Notes under the pieces: model-generated | Seen by the model: the letters and a program-made list of their open reading frames with translations, nothing else | Told to the model about the DNA's origin: nothing | Database searches by the model: none | Shown here: positions 59,261-64,000 of the stretch, piece after piece | Layout: every line of letters starts with the position of its first letter | Position numbering within the stretch: the stretch's first letter is position 1 | Source of the DNA: an uncultured Kiritimatiellota bacterium | Lineage (GTDB): Bacteria > Verrucomicrobiota > Kiritimatiellia > RFP12 > DVOR01 | Assembly: GCA_944389565.1 (NCBI GenBank) | Contig: CALXMV010000008.1 | Location: 16,719-80,718 of the forward strand | DNA: 64,000 nt | Direction of reading: 5' to 3' | Program-made: the position numbers and the translations under genes

Positions 59261-60367
59261 ATGGCTAAGATCAAATTCGCCGACGAGGTCGAGAACATCA
59301 CCACCCGCAAGGAGTTTCCCTTGGAGAAGGCCCGCGAGGTGCTGAAAGACGAGGTGGTGGCCGTGCTCGGCTACGGCGTGCAAGGCCCCGCGCAGTCGCT
59401 GAACATGCGCGACAACGGCATCAACGTCATCGTCGGCCAGCGCAAGAGCGCCAAGAAGAACAGCTCCTGGCAGCGCGCCATCAAGGATGGCTGGGTGCCG
59501 GGCAAGACCCTCTTCGAGCTCGACGAGGCGGCCAAGCGCGGCACCATCGTGATGATGCTCACCTCCGATGCCTCCATCAAGCCGGTCTTCAAGCAGATCC
59601 GCGAGCATCTGACCCCCGGCAAGGCGCTCTATTTCTCCCATGGCTTCGGCTGGCAGTACCGCGAGCTGACGGGCGTCGAGGCGCCCGAGGGCGTGGACGT
59701 GATCATGGTGGCGCCCAAGGGCTCGGGCACGAGCGTGCGCCGCAACTTCCTGGAGGGCGTGGGCATCAACAGCTCCTACGCCGTGGCCGTCGACGCCACC
59801 GGCCGCGCGCTCGAGCGCACCCTCGCCCTCGGCATCGCCGTCGGCTCGGGCTACCTCTTCCCCACCACCTTCGAGCGCGAGGTCACCTCCGACCTCGTGG
59901 GCGAGCGCGGCACCCTCATGGGCTGCCTCCAGGGCATCCTCAACGCCCAGTACACCGTCCTGCGCAAGCACGGCCACAGCCCCTCCGAGGCCTTCAACGA
60001 GACCGTCGAGGAGCTCACGCAGTCCCTCATCCGCCTGGTCGACGAGAAGGGCATGGACTGGATGTACTCCAACTGCTCGGCCACCGCCCAGCACGGCGCC
60101 CTCAAGTGGGCCCCCAAGTTCGAGAAGGCCACCAAGCCCGTCTTCGAGGAGCTCTACAAGTCCGTCGCCGACATGACCGAGGCCAAGGCCGTCGTGCGCG
60201 ACTGCGGGCGCAAGGACTACAAGGAGCGCCTGGAGGCCAAGCTCGCCAAGATCCGCGAGAGCGAGATGTGGCGCGCCGGCCAGGCCGTCCGCTCCCTCCG
60301 CCCGCACGAGGCCGCGAAGGCCAACGCCGCCACCGCCGCCGGCGTCGGCGGCCGCGCCAGCAACTGA
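59261..60367 (+). CDS. ilvC: Ketol-acid reductoisomerase
   Basis: This 368-residue enzyme performs the second step of branched-chain amino-acid synthesis. The Rossmann motif GYGVQG is Gly37-Gly42. Conserved pieces are SHGFGWQYRE, MVAPKGSGTSVRRNF, SDLVGERGTLMGCLQGI and YSNCSATAQHGAL. Its length lies between short class I (about 330) and long class II (about 490) forms, and the motifs fit class I. The Ala/Glu-rich C-terminal extension is unusual. It stands alone with its own promoter and terminator; ilvBN are not here. Confidence 0.95.
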   Translation: MAKIKFADEVENITTRKEFPLEKAREVLKDEVVAVLGYGVQGPAQSLNMRDNGINVIVGQRKSAKKNSSWQRAIKDGWVPGKTLFELDEAAKRGTIVMMLTSDASIKPVFKQIREHLTPGKALYFSHGFGWQYRELTGVEAPEGVDVIMVAPKGSGTSVRRNFLEGVGINSSYAVAVDATGRALERTLALGIAVGSGYLFPTTFEREVTSDLVGERGTLMGCLQGILNAQYTVLRKHGHSPSEAFNETVEELTQSLIRLVDEKGMDWMYSNCSATAQHGALKWAPKFEKATKPVFEELYKSVADMTEAKAVVRDCGRKDYKERLEAKLAKIRESEMWRAGQAVRSLRPHEAAKANAATAAGVGGRASN

Positions 60368-60392
60368 CGCCCCGCGCCCGCGCGCACCGAAG

Positions 60393-60419
60393 AGGCCCCC
60401 GCCCCGCGGGGGCCTTTTT
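60393..60419 (+). terminator. Rho-independent terminator of ilvC
   Basis: An 8-bp GC stem (60393-60400 with 60408-60415) is followed by T5. Confidence 0.85.
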
Positions 60420-60444
60420 CGTCTCCATCCCCACGCCGCATTTA

Positions 60445-60458
60445 TGGTATGCTATGCT
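60445..60458 (+). promoter_or_regulatory. Overlapping extended -10 elements for secA
   Basis: TGG-TATGCT and TGC-TATGCT overlap by one base. Either could serve; no clear -35. The secA ATG is 28 bases on, after AGAGGA. Confidence 0.5.
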
Positions 60459-60485
60459 CTTCCATTTTCTCACAGAGGATTGCAG

Positions 60486-63634
<3,149 letters not shown>

Positions 63635-63638
<4 letters not shown>

Positions 63639-64000
63639 CCCTCCCCCCCGACGCGCCGATCCCCCGCCCCACGCCCATGGCCGACAACGGCCTGGGCGTG
63701 CGGCGCCACGGCTTCGCCCTCTTCGTCGCGCTCGTCCTCTCCGCCATCCTCCACCTCGCCCTCTTCTATGCGCTGGGCGACGCCGTCTGGGGCGCCGCGC
63801 CGGGCGCCGGCGCCCCCGCCGACCGCCTCACCCCCGCCGCCCTGCCCCCCCTCGAGATCTCCACCCTCCTGCGCGTCGTCGGCGCCGAGGAGGCGCCCAC
63901 CCCCGCCCTCCGTGAGCCCGACGCCGCCGAGGCCGCCCGCCGCTCCGCCGAGGAGACCGCCGCCAAGGCCGCCGCCGCGCCCCTGCGCGCCCCCGGCCCC
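63635..64000 (+). CDS. TonB-like membrane protein, N-terminal fragment
   Basis: The first 122 codons are in the window; the gene runs off the right edge. One transmembrane helix (about residues 26-50: FALFVALVLSAILHLALFYAL) follows a short basic N-terminus, so the rest is probably periplasmic. After it comes a Pro/Ala/Glu-rich stretch, the layout of TonB or TolA. TonB would be consistent with outer-membrane receptors for glycan uptake, but the decisive C-terminal domain is missing. It overlaps secA by four bases. Confidence 0.65.

Overview
The window is about 70% G+C and is packed with genes, with no rRNA, phage, insertion sequence or CRISPR array that I can recognise. Several traits point to an anaerobic glycan-degrading member of the PVC group, most likely Kiritimatiellota or a close relative. 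These are three PEP-CTERM proteins ending in the same PEPTALALLALG...RRR tail, two sulfatases, several secreted glycoside hydrolases, type III glutamine synthetase, a DUF2723 membrane protein, a tricorn-like protease and a biotin-dependent carboxyltransferase. The phylum is an inference from gene content; no marker RNA is present to prove it.

Layout. 1-2.85 kb: the end of an ABC-F ATPase gene and a GH3 glycosidase. 2.9-8.9 kb (minus): DUF2723 protein, fmt and CBS-type pyrophosphatase in one tightly packed operon. 9.1-11.8 kb: tRNA-Gln, an Lrp-like regulator, an aminotransferase and a pseudouridine synthase. 11.9-15.4 kb (minus): glnN, a YhcH-family protein and nadK. 15.5-18 kb: two Sel1-type proteins around a small Cys-rich protein. 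18.2-24.8 kb: a 1508-residue secreted protein and a GH20 hexosaminidase. 24.9-34.0 kb: miaB, then a likely operon of carboxyltransferase, ABC exporter, tricorn-like protease and panD. 34.1-37.2 kb (minus): cyclophilin, NodT-type outer-membrane factor and a secreted metzincin. 37.3-43.1 kb (minus): a five-gene unit of secreted unknown, sulfatase, trmB, amidohydrolase and an internally duplicated unknown. 43.2-46.7 kb: a PLD-nuclease/P-loop ATPase fusion, a PH-domain membrane protein and a HAD phosphatase. 46.7-49.3 kb (minus): a GH36-like glycosidase and a PEP-CTERM protein. 49.5-54.0 kb (minus): SPFH protein and HrpA. 54.0-58.9 kb (minus): secreted beta-strand protein, a second sulfatase and two PEP-CTERM genes. 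59.2-64 kb: ilvC, secA and the start of a TonB-like membrane protein.

Four patterns run through the window. (1) All three PEP-CTERM genes have a 9-10 base G or C homopolymer inside the promoter, between a -35 and a -10 set exactly 17 bases apart, which is the classic design of a slipped-strand phase switch. (2) Most recognisable promoters carry an extended -10, TGN followed by TAtnnT. (3) In five genes that -10 lies only 6-7 bases before the ATG and there is no Shine-Dalgarno, which predicts leaderless mRNAs. (4) A short interspersed repeat with a CCCTTAAGGG-like palindromic core forms four intergenic clusters. Two of these lie just upstream of PEP-CTERM promoters and two supply gene stop codons.

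The accessory content (GH3, GH20, GH36-like, sulfatases, metzincin, PEP-CTERM proteins) fits degradation of sulfated host or plant glycans at the cell surface. The rest is core metabolism, translation and secretion.
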